A DNA stretch of 17,462 nucleotides, from positions 1-17,462 of the forward strand of contig JAVYAJ010000173.1 in the NCBI GenBank assembly GCA_032229885.1, given 5' to 3'. Numbering within the stretch: position 1 is the first letter of the stretch; every line of letters starts with the position of its first letter. This DNA comes from Anammoximicrobium sp032229885. GTDB taxonomy: Bacteria > Planctomycetota > Planctomycetia > Pirellulales > Pirellulaceae. Under the pieces are notes generated by a model. The model saw only the letters and a program-made list of their open reading frames with translations. It was not told the origin of the DNA and made no database searches. This document shows positions 1 to 7,999 of the stretch, in pieces. A program made the position numbers and the translations under genes.

Positions 1-308
1 AACCCAATCCCGTGCCACTAACCCACAAGTGTACTGTACAGACCAGTGTACAAGATGCGCGGACCGTGCGCGCATGATACGAACTAAGACTCTAAACGGC
101 TCGACATTTCAGTTTCAAGCGGAGCAAGACACGACAGATCGATCGTCCTTACGAAGTTTCGCTCGAAGACAAACCCGCCGCTCTCGGTCGCCTGTTTCTC
201 CGTGCCTCTGTGGCTCCGTGGCTCCGTGAGACATTCTTATCCTGGAAAACAACGCACGCAATCGACCGGTCAAACGCGGGTTCGCCTACGGCGCAGTGAC
301 AGATCACA
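1..308. other. Gene-free left edge with dispersed repeat
   Basis: No credible coding region is seen on either strand. The short open frames here have no ribosome binding site and no recognisable product. The stretch contains a TGTAC-T-GTACA palindrome at 30-40 with another TGTACA at 47-52, and the 8-bp periodic repeat at 196-227 listed separately. It lies downstream of the minus-strand hydrolase gene, so it would hold that gene's 3' untranslated region. No clear terminator hairpin was found. Confidence 0.6.
196..227. repeat. 8-bp periodic degenerate repeat, copy 1
   Basis: Four consecutive 8-bp units read ttctccgt, gcctctgt, ggctccgt, ggctccgt on the plus strand. On the minus strand the units read ACGGAGCC. 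A related array with the same 8-bp period lies at 1151-1182, on the other side of the hydrolase gene. From memory, ACGGAG/CACGGAG-type arrays are common between genes in planctomycetes and other environmental bacteria and give spurious peptides of the HGxTExRR type. That assignment is recall, not a search result. Confidence 0.65.
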
Positions 309-1112
309 TCATGCGAGAAACTCGCGAATCGCCCGGTTGACGGCCTGGGGCTGTTCGAGCGGCGCGAGATGGCCGGCGGCGGGGATGTGCACGAATCGGG
401 CGTGCGGCATCTGCTGGGCGAAAGCCTGCATCTCGGCGGGCGGCGAAATGACATCGTGCTCGCCGCACAGCACCAGTGTCGGCAGATCGATCTCCGGCAG
501 CCAGGCGGTCGCATCGACGCGCGCCGCCATCCCCCGCAGCGCGGCGGCCACGCCTTGTCGCGGCGCATCGTTCATCATTCGACGCACGTCGTCGGCCAGC
601 GCGGGTCGCTCGTGCCGTGTCTGAGACGCGAGCAGTTTGTCCATCATTCCGTCCGCCAGAAAACCGGCGCCCTCGACCAACACGCGGTCGGCGTTCACCA
701 GTCGCGACTGGGCGCCCACCGGCGCGTCCGCGCCGGCGCGGGTGTCGCAAAGGATCAAACCTCGCAGCCGCTGGCGGTGACGGCGGACGAACTGCCACCC
801 GATATATCCCCCCATCGACAACCCGCAGTACACGACCGGCTCGACGATGCCTCGGGCGTCCAACAGGCCCGCCAGGTCATCGGCGAACTGCTCCATCGTC
901 GTCACATCCCCGCCCGCGTCGCTGAGCCCAAACCCACGCAAGTCGGGCGCCAGGATGTGCGCGTGGGCGGCCAATTCCGCCATCTGGCCGCGCCACATCG
1001 TGTGATCCAGCGGGAACCCGTGCACCAGCAACAACGGCGATCCGCTGCCGCCGTCCGCCATATACAAATGGAGATCGCCAACCTTCCATTTCGTTGCGTT
1101 GAACGCTTCCAT
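309..1112 (-). CDS. Alpha/beta-fold hydrolase (3-oxoadipate enol-lactonase-like)
   Basis: This 267-residue protein has the full layout of a compact alpha/beta hydrolase. The oxyanion-hole motif HGFP is at 31-34, the nucleophile elbow GLSMGG places Ser99 as nucleophile, and GEHD gives Asp220 and AAGH gives His248 as the rest of the triad. There is no signal peptide, so it should be cytoplasmic. Its overall pattern (PDLRGFGLSD after strand 4, the LEQP end motif) is closest to the enol-lactonase/haloperoxidase/esterase branch, but no catabolic genes adjoin it, so the substrate is unknown. The ATG at 1110-1112 is preceded by AAGGGA at a reasonable distance. It is divergent from the large gene at 1533, and no partner lies on its strand. 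Fold and triad are secure; the reaction is not. Confidence 0.9.
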   Translation of the reverse strand: MEAFNATKWKVGDLHLYMADGGSGSPLLLVHGFPLDHTMWRGQMAELAAHAHILAPDLRGFGLSDAGGDVTTMEQFADDLAGLLDARGIVEPVVYCGLSMGGYIGWQFVRRHRQRLRGLILCDTRAGADAPVGAQSRLVNADRVLVEGAGFLADGMMDKLLASQTRHERPALADDVRRMMNDAPRQGVAAALRGMAARVDATAWLPEIDLPTLVLCGEHDVISPPAEMQAFAQQMPHARFVHIPAAGHLAPLEQPQAVNRAIREFLA

Positions 1113-1532
1113 CGCTGCCGTCCCTTTTCAAGAATTCTATTTTCGACGCCGCATCGCCGCGTTTCCGTATCGCCGTGCTTCCGGACAATGCGCGGCGCTC
1201 GTGCGATCGGCCGCTGGGGCATGCGCGCGGTCGCGGCAATGCTTCGCGCGGCTCGGAATGGCTCGTCCCCAGCGCAGGCTTCGGTCGCCGAAGGTCGTCG
1301 AAGTCGCGCGTCTTTTCAGTGTACGCCGAAGGTGTACTACACCCGAGCCCGAAACGCCAGCCGCCACGCGGCGCCGGTCTCTCGCACGGGCGCTACGTGC
1401 GCTCGGAACGCGCCGTCAAGTCGGCCCACAAGAAACCAGTTCGCCCGGCGTTTCGTCGTATACTTGTTCTGTGGCGTCGAGTTGTTTGAATCGTCCGCTG
1501 GATTGAGCCTGACGAGGCGAGGGGGGGGACGT
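1113..1532. other. Gene-free divergent intergenic region
   Basis: This 420-base spacer separates the minus-strand hydrolase from the large plus-strand gene and must hold both promoters. The large gene's frame stays open through it and on into the antisense of the hydrolase, but this is not coding: there is no ribosome binding site, the peptide is Arg/Pro-rich, and the signal peptide begins only at 1533. Visible structure is the 8-bp periodic repeat at 1151-1182, a CTTCGG/CCGAAG hairpin at 1279-1293 and a GGTGT/ACACC hairpin at 1331-1343. No confident -35/-10 pair was found. Confidence 0.6.
1151..1182. repeat. 8-bp periodic degenerate repeat, copy 2
   Basis: Four 8-bp units read gcatcgcc, gcgtttcc, gtatcgcc, gtgcttcc. 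Period and composition match the array at 196-227, and the pyrimidine-rich strand is the plus strand in both. On the minus strand this array translates in one frame to a peptide containing HGDTETRR, which I recognise as a typical spurious product of this repeat class. It sits 39 bases upstream of the hydrolase start codon, so its transcript leader or promoter may overlap it. Confidence 0.55.
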
Positions 1533-4500
1533 ATGTGCCATTGGCCCAAGGTGCTGGCGTGTTCGTTGCTGTTTTCCGCGGCCACGGCCGCCGCGGGGGC
1601 GGAGATCGATTTTGTCGAGGATTTTGCCTTGGCCGCGGATCGGACGGTTCCGCTGAGCCAGTTGATTCCAGGTACGGAGGACTACTACTTCTATCACTGT
1701 CTGCATTACCAGAACACCCAGCAGTACGACAAGGTCGAGCAACTGGCGGCGGACTGGATCAAGCGTCACAACTATACGCCGCGCGTCCGCGAGATTCTCA
1801 ATCGCCAGGCGCTGCTGACCTATGCCGCCAATCCCCAGAAGTCGCTCGAGTATCTGCGTCAGCAACTGAATCTGAACTTTGATCACCAGCGGGAACGGCT
1901 GGACGCCAAACCGGATTTGCCGACGAAGCTTGACCCCAACACGATCAGCCGCGGCGCGCTGACCGAGCGGGCGATGCGCCAGTCTCAGAATCTGCAAGGG
2001 TTCGAGGATTCGGCCCTCGATTGGCTCGTCGCCGCGGAACTCAAACCCGACGTGCGGCGGGATCTGTTGAGCCGCCTGCAGCGGCCGGACCATGCCCGTC
2101 TGTCCCAACTGGTGATCGACGACTTGAACCACCCTCATAGCGGCGGCTTCGGCTCGCTGACGATCCACAAGCTGCTGTTATTGGCTCAGTTGGACGAGTG
2201 TCTGAAGCTGAAGCCCGATCTGCTGAACCAAGAGGCGTTCGTCCGGGTGTATCTCAGTCGCCTGCAACCGGACGCCGATACGGGCTGGCGGCACGACGCG
2301 GACGCGCGCCGGGCCTATTTCGAGCGGCTCGGGGCGTTTGTCCAGCGGTTGGCGCCCGTGCACAATTCGCTCAAGGCCCACGTCTTGTACCATCGCCTGG
2401 ACGATGATCGGGCGGCCGGCGTTTACGACCGAGACCGGTTCCTCGCCTATTTGCGGGTACCGCGCCAAGTCGGGTACATCCGGCCCGAGTTTCTCGATGC
2501 GGGCGATAACCGGCGATATGCGGCCACGCTCGGCTCGGATTACGCCGATGCGACGCTGCTGGCGCCGGTCGGAGACGACGAGCCGCTGGTGCGCGACTAT
2601 CTGAGCCATCTGCTGGTCGACGCGCCGGACTACGCAGCGTTTGCGCCATACATCCTGGATTCGTACCTGAAACGCTGTTTTGCCGAGACGAAGATCGTCA
2701 ACGGCGTGGGCGACGCCGAGCGGTGGTACTCGCTGTTGTCGCCCGCCGAGCACCAGGCTCTGAAGGATCGCGTCGATCTCGATTTTGCGTGCGACAATCG
2801 GCGTGTGTTTGCCGCCGAGGCGCCGGTCAGCCTGGATGTCTACGTGAAGAACGTCGGCACGCTGATCGTGCGCGTGTTCGAGATCAATACGCGCAACTTC
2901 TATCGCGAGCATCTGCGCGAAGTGAACACCGACATCAATCTGGACGGTCTGGTCGCCAATCGCGAGACCTCACACGCCTATGCCGAGCCCGCGGTGCGGC
3001 GCGTGCGACGGCATTTCGAGTTTCCCGAACTGAACAAGCCGGGCGTATATGTGATCGATTTCATCGGCGGCGGCCGAAGCAGCCGCGCCGTGATCCGCAA
3101 GGGCTGCCTGCGACGCCTAGTCCGCACGACCGCGGCAGGCCACGCGTTCACGGTGCTCGACGAGCAAAATCGCAAGGTGGCGAACGCGACATTGTGGTTC
3201 GCGGGACGCGAGTACGCGGCGGGCGAGAACGGCGAGATCCTCGTGCCGTTCTCCAACGCGCCCGCGCAGCAAAAGATCGTGTTGGCCGACGGCGATTTCT
3301 GCTCGCTGGACGAGTTCACGCACCAATCGGAAGACTATGCCCTGACCGTCGCGTTTCACGTGGATCGCGAATCGCTGTTGGCCCGCGCCAAAGCGCAGGT
3401 CGTGGTTCGCCCCCAGTTGTCACTGCACGGCATCCCGCTGACGTTGTCCTTGCTCGAAGACGTCCGCCTGCGGATCATTTCGACCGACCTGGACGGTGTC
3501 GCGACCGCCAAGGATGTGGCGGACTTCAAGCTGTTCGAAGACCGCGAGTCGCTGTTCGAATTTCAGACGCCGCTGCGGCTGGCCCGGCTCGATTTCCAGT
3601 TGCGGGCCAAGGTCCAGAGCCTGAGTCAGAACAAGAAGATCGAACTGGCGGCCGAGCGATCATTCACGTTGAACGAAATCGATCGCACCGATCAGACCGA
3701 GACGCTTCATCTGGCCCGGATCGACTGCCAGTACGTAGTCGACGTGTTGGGCAAGTCCGGCGAGCGCCGGGCGGATCGACCGGTCCAGTTCGTGTTCAAG
3801 CACCGCGACTTTCGCGACCCCGTGCCCTGCGTGCTGCAGAGCGACGCCGAAGGGCGAATCGCGTTGGGTGAACTGGCCGATATCGTGTCGCTGACGGCAT
3901 CCAGCCCGGCAGGAACCCAGCGGGTCTGGCTGCTGGAACACGATGCCTATACGTATCCGCGAACTGTGCATGGCCATGTCGGCGAGCCGATCGCGCTGCC
4001 TTATTTGGCCCATGTTCCGCAGCCTCGGCGCGAGGACGTGTCGCTGTTGGAGATGCGCGGCGACGGTTTCCTGTTGGATCGCTTCGATGCGCTCGACATC
4101 GACGGCGGCATGTTGCGGATCGCCGGTCTGTCGGCCGGGGACTATGACCTGTGGCTCAAACGGCCAGATCAGCGGATTCGTGTACGAATCACGGCGGGCG
4201 AGGTTCGCGAGGGCTACGTGCTGGGGCGCAGTCGGCAATTGGAACTGCGCGGCACGGCTGCGTTGCAGATCGATCGAATCGAGGTTGGCGAAGACACCGT
4301 GACGGTGCGTCTGACGAACACGTCGCCGTTTGCCCGCGTCCATGTCTTCGCCACTCGCTATTGCCCGGCCTTCGACGCGTTTGGCGGGTTGGCTCGCGTC
4401 CGAGACGCGGAACCGGCGTGGCGCGGACTGGACACGTTGGAATCGCTGTACGCGGCGGGCCGCGCGCTGGGCGACGAATACCGGTATATCATCGATCGCA

Positions 4501-7500
4501 AATACGCCGCCAAGTATGCGGGCAATATGCTTGAACGGCCGAGCCTGCTGCTGAATCCCTGGGCCGTGCGCGGCACGGAAACGGTCCAGCAGGAGGCCCA
4601 GGGAGGCGAGGCGTTCCGGGCGGCCCGCGAACGATCATCTGGCGTGGAAGGGCGCGACGCGGTTGCGTCCGACGACCAGGCGGCTCCAAGCGACTTTGCC
4701 AACCTGGACTTTCTGGCCGAGGCGTCCGCGGTTCGGCTGAACCTGCGCCCCGACGAGCAGGGCGCGGTTGTGATTCCGCGCCACGATCTCGGCCCGCACC
4801 AACATCTGCATGTCGTCGCCGTCGATCCGCTGTGTACGGTGTATCGTTCCATCTCGTTGCCGGAGACGCCGACGCGGCCCACGGACTTGCGGCTGGCCCG
4901 AGGCCTCGATCCGGCCAAGCATTTTGCCCAGCGGAAAGAGGCCACCGCGGTCGATGCTGCGCAACCATTCGTGTTGGATGACATCGCCAGTTCGCGGTTT
5001 GCCACGTATGACAGCGTGGCGCGGGTCTATGCGTTGTACGCCACGCTCAGCAACGATGCGACGCTGGCCGAGTTCGCGTTCGTGACGGATTGGCCAAACC
5101 TTGCGGCGGCCGACAAGCAGGCCAAGTATTCGAAGTACGCCTGCTACGAGCTGAACTTGTTCCTGCGGCACAAGGATCCCGAATTTTTCGAGAAAACCGT
5201 TCTGCCGTACGTGAAGAACAAGCGGGACAAACAATTTCTCGATCGCTGGCTGTTGGGCGAAGACTTGATCGAGTTCGTCCAGCCGTGGCAATATGCCCGC
5301 TTGAACGTCGTCGAACGGATTCTGCTGTCCCAGCGTGTCGCGGCGGATCGGCCGCATACGCTGCGCGATCTGGGCGATCGATTCGACCTGATTCCGCCGG
5401 ACATCGAACGGGCCAGCTTGTTGTTCAACACGGCGATCCAGGGCAGCGGGCTGGACACCGGCGACGCGCTGCATTTGGAAGCGGCGAAAGCCGCGCTGGC
5501 TCGCGACGAGGCGAAAGCCGAGGAATCGGCGCTTGGCAAACCGGCCGGACATGCGGGCGAGGCCCGACAGGCGCCGGCCGAAGCAGCGCCCGAATCAGCG
5601 GCGGCGCCAGCCGCGCCGTCGCGCCCCGCCGCGTCGTTGGCCGCGGACGCCGAGTTGCCGGCGGGCAGGGACGCGGCCGCGTCGCTAGGCCCGAACGGGC
5701 GCTTGCGCGCGTCGCGTCGCAAGGCCACGGAGGCGGCCGAGGAAGAGCAGGCGGCGCGGTTCTTCGACTCGATTGCCGACAAAAGGGCGGCGGTCCGCCA
5801 ACTGTACCGCCAGGTGGACAAGACGCAGGAGTGGGCGGAAAACAACTACTACCACCTTCCCGTCGAGCAACAGACGGCGGATTTGATCACGATCAACGCC
5901 TTTTGGCGCGATTACGCTGCGCACGACCCGGCGCAGGGGCATCCGTTTCGCTCGACACACTTGGCCGAAGCCTGTCGCAGCTTTCCCGAAATGATGTTCG
6001 CCCTGGCGGTCCTGGATCTGCCGTTCCAGGCGGCCGAGCACGCGGCGACGTTCGATCACGCCAGGATGACGCTGCGCGCGGGTTCGCCCTTGGTCGTCTT
6101 TCACGAGGAGATCAAAGAGGCCGCGCCGCTGGTCGACGCCGCGCCGATTCTCGTCAGCCAGAACTTCTTCCGGCACAGTGATCGCTATCGTTTCGAAAAC
6201 AACGAGCGGCTGGACAAGTTCGTCACGGACGAGTTTCTGACCGGTGTCGTGTACGGCTGTCAGATCGTGGTCACCAATCCCACGTCGTCGCCGCAAAAGC
6301 TGGATGTGCTGACGCAGATCCCCGCAGGCGCGATTCCCGTGCTGAATGGACAGGCCACGCGCAGCGTGCATGTCGCACTCGAGCCGTTTGCCGCCCAGAC
6401 GCTCGAGTACCATTTTTATTTCCCCGTCGCGGGTCGCTTCCCGCACTATCCCGTCCACGTGGCGAAGAACGAGCGACCGTTGGCCCACGCCGAGCCGTTC
6501 ACGTTCAATGTGGTCGAACGGCCGAGCCGCGTCGATGCCGAATCCTGGGATTACGTCTCGCAGCACGGCTCGGACGAAGATGTCCTGCGGTATCTGACCG
6601 AACAGAACCTGCATCGGGTCAAGCTGGACCGGATCGCGTTTCGGATGCGGGATAAACCATTCTTCGACCGGGCGATTTCGCTGCTGGCCCAGCGCCATCT
6701 GTACGATCCGACGCTGTGGTCGTACGGCATCCGGCACAACGACCCGGCGGCAATCAGCCAGTTCTTGCAGCACGCCGACGGCTTTGTCGCCCAGTGCGGC
6801 GCAGCGCTGATCAGCCCGCTGCTGACGATCGATCCGATTGCTCGCGGCAGCTACGAACATCTCGAGTACAAGCCGCTGGTCAACGCGCGCGCCCATCAAT
6901 TGGGGGCTCGACGTCAGATCCTGAACGATCGCCTGTACGCCCAGTACCATCGCCTGCTCGGCGTGCTCAGTTGCTGCCGCCAGTTGGACGACGCCGACGC
7001 GATGGCAGTCGTGTACTACCTGCTGTTGCAGGATCGTGTCGAGCAGGCGGCCGACTGGTTTGCCCGCGTAAATCCAGAGAAGTTGGCGACGCGGCTGCAG
7101 TACGACTATTTTGCCGCCTACCTGGCGATGTCGCAGGACAAGCCGGATCAGGCCCAGGCCATCGCCGCTCGCTATGCAGCGTATCCGGTGGATCGCTGGC
7201 GCGAGGCGTTCGCGGCGATCACCGCGCAGGTCGCCGAGATCTCGGGCGCCCAGCCGGCGATCGTCGACGGTGAAGACCGAGGTCAGCAGCAGACGCAACT
7301 GGCAGCGACCGAGCCGAGCTTTGATTTTCGGGTCGAGGTCAAAGCGATCAAGGTCAACTATCAGAACCTGACTTCGCTGCGGGTTCACTACTATCTGCTG
7401 GACATCGAGCTGTTGTTCAGCCGTAATCCGTTCGTCCAGCAGGATTTCGCGCAGTTCTCGCACATTCGTCCCAACGCCGCGCAGACGGTCGATCTGCCGG

Positions 7501-7886
7501 CGGGGCAGACGAGTCACGTGATCGAGCTTCCCAAGGAATTATGGAATCGCAACGTGTTGGTCGAAATCACGGGCGGCGGGCAGGCCAAGTCGCAGGCGTA
7601 CTACTCGAACTCGCTGGCGATCCAAGTGATCGAAAACTACGGCCAGGTGCGAGTCGCGCACAGCGACACGGGCAAGGCGCTGGCCAAGGTCTACGTCAAG
7701 GTCTACGCCCAGACGCGGGACGGCAGGGTGCGGTTCTACAAGGATGGCTATACGGATCTGCGCGGCCGGTTCGAATACGCCTCGTTGAGCACGAACGAAC
7801 TGGAGTCCGTCGACAAGTTCGCCTTGCTGATCCTCAGCGACGAGCACGGCGCGGCCGTCCGCGAAGCTCGACCGCCGCGGCAATAA
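1533..7886 (+). CDS. Very large secreted alpha-2-macroglobulin-like multidomain protein
   Basis: The ATG at 1533 gives 2117 residues. It is chosen because a signal peptide starts there (Lys6, hydrophobic 7-21, likely cut AGA|E after 23) and a purine-rich, Shine-Dalgarno-like stretch precedes it. Residues about 30-400 look alpha-helical. About 425-1000 is a series of beta-sandwich segments resembling alpha-2-macroglobulin MG domains, with PVSLDVYVKN near 431 and a conserved PGVYVIDF stretch. A helical part with YSKYACYELN and FLDRWLLGEDL follows. An Ala/Pro/Glu linker spans about 1317-1409. Another beta domain lies near 1572-1667, TPR-like helices near 1820-1900, and a carboxypeptidase-regulatory-like beta domain at the C-terminus (2037-2117). 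I see no CxEQ thioester, so covalent protease trapping is not expected. It probably works in the periplasm or on the cell surface. The role is unknown and the A2M relation is moderate-confidence pattern matching. Confidence 0.8.
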   Translation: MCHWPKVLACSLLFSAATAAAGAEIDFVEDFALAADRTVPLSQLIPGTEDYYFYHCLHYQNTQQYDKVEQLAADWIKRHNYTPRVREILNRQALLTYAANPQKSLEYLRQQLNLNFDHQRERLDAKPDLPTKLDPNTISRGALTERAMRQSQNLQGFEDSALDWLVAAELKPDVRRDLLSRLQRPDHARLSQLVIDDLNHPHSGGFGSLTIHKLLLLAQLDECLKLKPDLLNQEAFVRVYLSRLQPDADTGWRHDADARRAYFERLGAFVQRLAPVHNSLKAHVLYHRLDDDRAAGVYDRDRFLAYLRVPRQVGYIRPEFLDAGDNRRYAATLGSDYADATLLAPVGDDEPLVRDYLSHLLVDAPDYAAFAPYILDSYLKRCFAETKIVNGVGDAERWYSLLSPAEHQALKDRVDLDFACDNRRVFAAEAPVSLDVYVKNVGTLIVRVFEINTRNFYREHLREVNTDINLDGLVANRETSHAYAEPAVRRVRRHFEFPELNKPGVYVIDFIGGGRSSRAVIRKGCLRRLVRTTAAGHAFTVLDEQNRKVANATLWFAGREYAAGENGEILVPFSNAPAQQKIVLADGDFCSLDEFTHQSEDYALTVAFHVDRESLLARAKAQVVVRPQLSLHGIPLTLSLLEDVRLRIISTDLDGVATAKDVADFKLFEDRESLFEFQTPLRLARLDFQLRAKVQSLSQNKKIELAAERSFTLNEIDRTDQTETLHLARIDCQYVVDVLGKSGERRADRPVQFVFKHRDFRDPVPCVLQSDAEGRIALGELADIVSLTASSPAGTQRVWLLEHDAYTYPRTVHGHVGEPIALPYLAHVPQPRREDVSLLEMRGDGFLLDRFDALDIDGGMLRIAGLSAGDYDLWLKRPDQRIRVRITAGEVREGYVLGRSRQLELRGTAALQIDRIEVGEDTVTVRLTNTSPFARVHVFATRYCPAFDAFGGLARVRDAEPAWRGLDTLESLYAAGRALGDEYRYIIDRKYAAKYAGNMLERPSLLLNPWAVRGTETVQQEAQGGEAFRAARERSSGVEGRDAVASDDQAAPSDFANLDFLAEASAVRLNLRPDEQGAVVIPRHDLGPHQHLHVVAVDPLCTVYRSISLPETPTRPTDLRLARGLDPAKHFAQRKEATAVDAAQPFVLDDIASSRFATYDSVARVYALYATLSNDATLAEFAFVTDWPNLAAADKQAKYSKYACYELNLFLRHKDPEFFEKTVLPYVKNKRDKQFLDRWLLGEDLIEFVQPWQYARLNVVERILLSQRVAADRPHTLRDLGDRFDLIPPDIERASLLFNTAIQGSGLDTGDALHLEAAKAALARDEAKAEESALGKPAGHAGEARQAPAEAAPESAAAPAAPSRPAASLAADAELPAGRDAAASLGPNGRLRASRRKATEAAEEEQAARFFDSIADKRAAVRQLYRQVDKTQEWAENNYYHLPVEQQTADLITINAFWRDYAAHDPAQGHPFRSTHLAEACRSFPEMMFALAVLDLPFQAAEHAATFDHARMTLRAGSPLVVFHEEIKEAAPLVDAAPILVSQNFFRHSDRYRFENNERLDKFVTDEFLTGVVYGCQIVVTNPTSSPQKLDVLTQIPAGAIPVLNGQATRSVHVALEPFAAQTLEYHFYFPVAGRFPHYPVHVAKNERPLAHAEPFTFNVVERPSRVDAESWDYVSQHGSDEDVLRYLTEQNLHRVKLDRIAFRMRDKPFFDRAISLLAQRHLYDPTLWSYGIRHNDPAAISQFLQHADGFVAQCGAALISPLLTIDPIARGSYEHLEYKPLVNARAHQLGARRQILNDRLYAQYHRLLGVLSCCRQLDDADAMAVVYYLLLQDRVEQAADWFARVNPEKLATRLQYDYFAAYLAMSQDKPDQAQAIAARYAAYPVDRWREAFAAITAQVAEISGAQPAIVDGEDRGQQQTQLAATEPSFDFRVEVKAIKVNYQNLTSLRVHYYLLDIELLFSRNPFVQQDFAQFSHIRPNAAQTVDLPAGQTSHVIELPKELWNRNVLVEITGGGQAKSQAYYSNSLAIQVIENYGQVRVAHSDTGKALAKVYVKVYAQTRDGRVRFYKDGYTDLRGRFEYASLSTNELESVDKFALLILSDEHGAAVREARPPRQ

Positions 7887-7945
7887 CACCCCGACGGCGA
7901 GCCCCGAACCGAGGCGCAGCGCCGGAACGGCCACGCCCCAAGTAG

Positions 7946-7964
7946 ACGCGGCATCCTGCCGCGT
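7946..7964. terminator. Bidirectional terminator-like hairpin between convergent genes
   Basis: ACGCGGCA and TGCCGCGT form a perfect 8-bp stem around a TCC loop. It lies in the 113-base gap between the stop of the large plus-strand gene and the stop of the minus-strand sulfatase-like gene, where one hairpin could serve both. No T-tract follows on either side, so intrinsic termination is uncertain. The sequence also looks like a dispersed intergenic palindrome of planctomycetes (recall only). Confidence 0.45.
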
Positions 7965-7999
7965 ACCGCACCCACGGCTCGCGCCGGTACCCCCGCGCG

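Noticed and set aside
30..52. TGTACA palindromes as an SOS-type operator
   Set aside because: Only short words match, there is no adjacent gene start, and no regulator of this type is in the window.
369..1532. In-frame 388-codon upstream extension of the giant gene
   Set aside because: It runs antisense through the alpha/beta hydrolase, is Arg/Pro/His-rich with no domain, has no ribosome binding site, and would bury the signal peptide at 1533. It is an effect of high GC.
1533..1605. Lipoprotein signal on the giant protein (VLAC near residue 10)
   Set aside because: The Cys lies too close to the N-terminus with no hydrophobic core before it; a signal peptidase I site after residue 23 fits better.
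5685..7517. 610-codon open frame on the minus strand inside the giant gene
   Set aside because: The peptide is Arg/Val/Gln-rich with no recognisable motif and is fully antisense to a well-supported protein; long shadow frames are common at this GC content.
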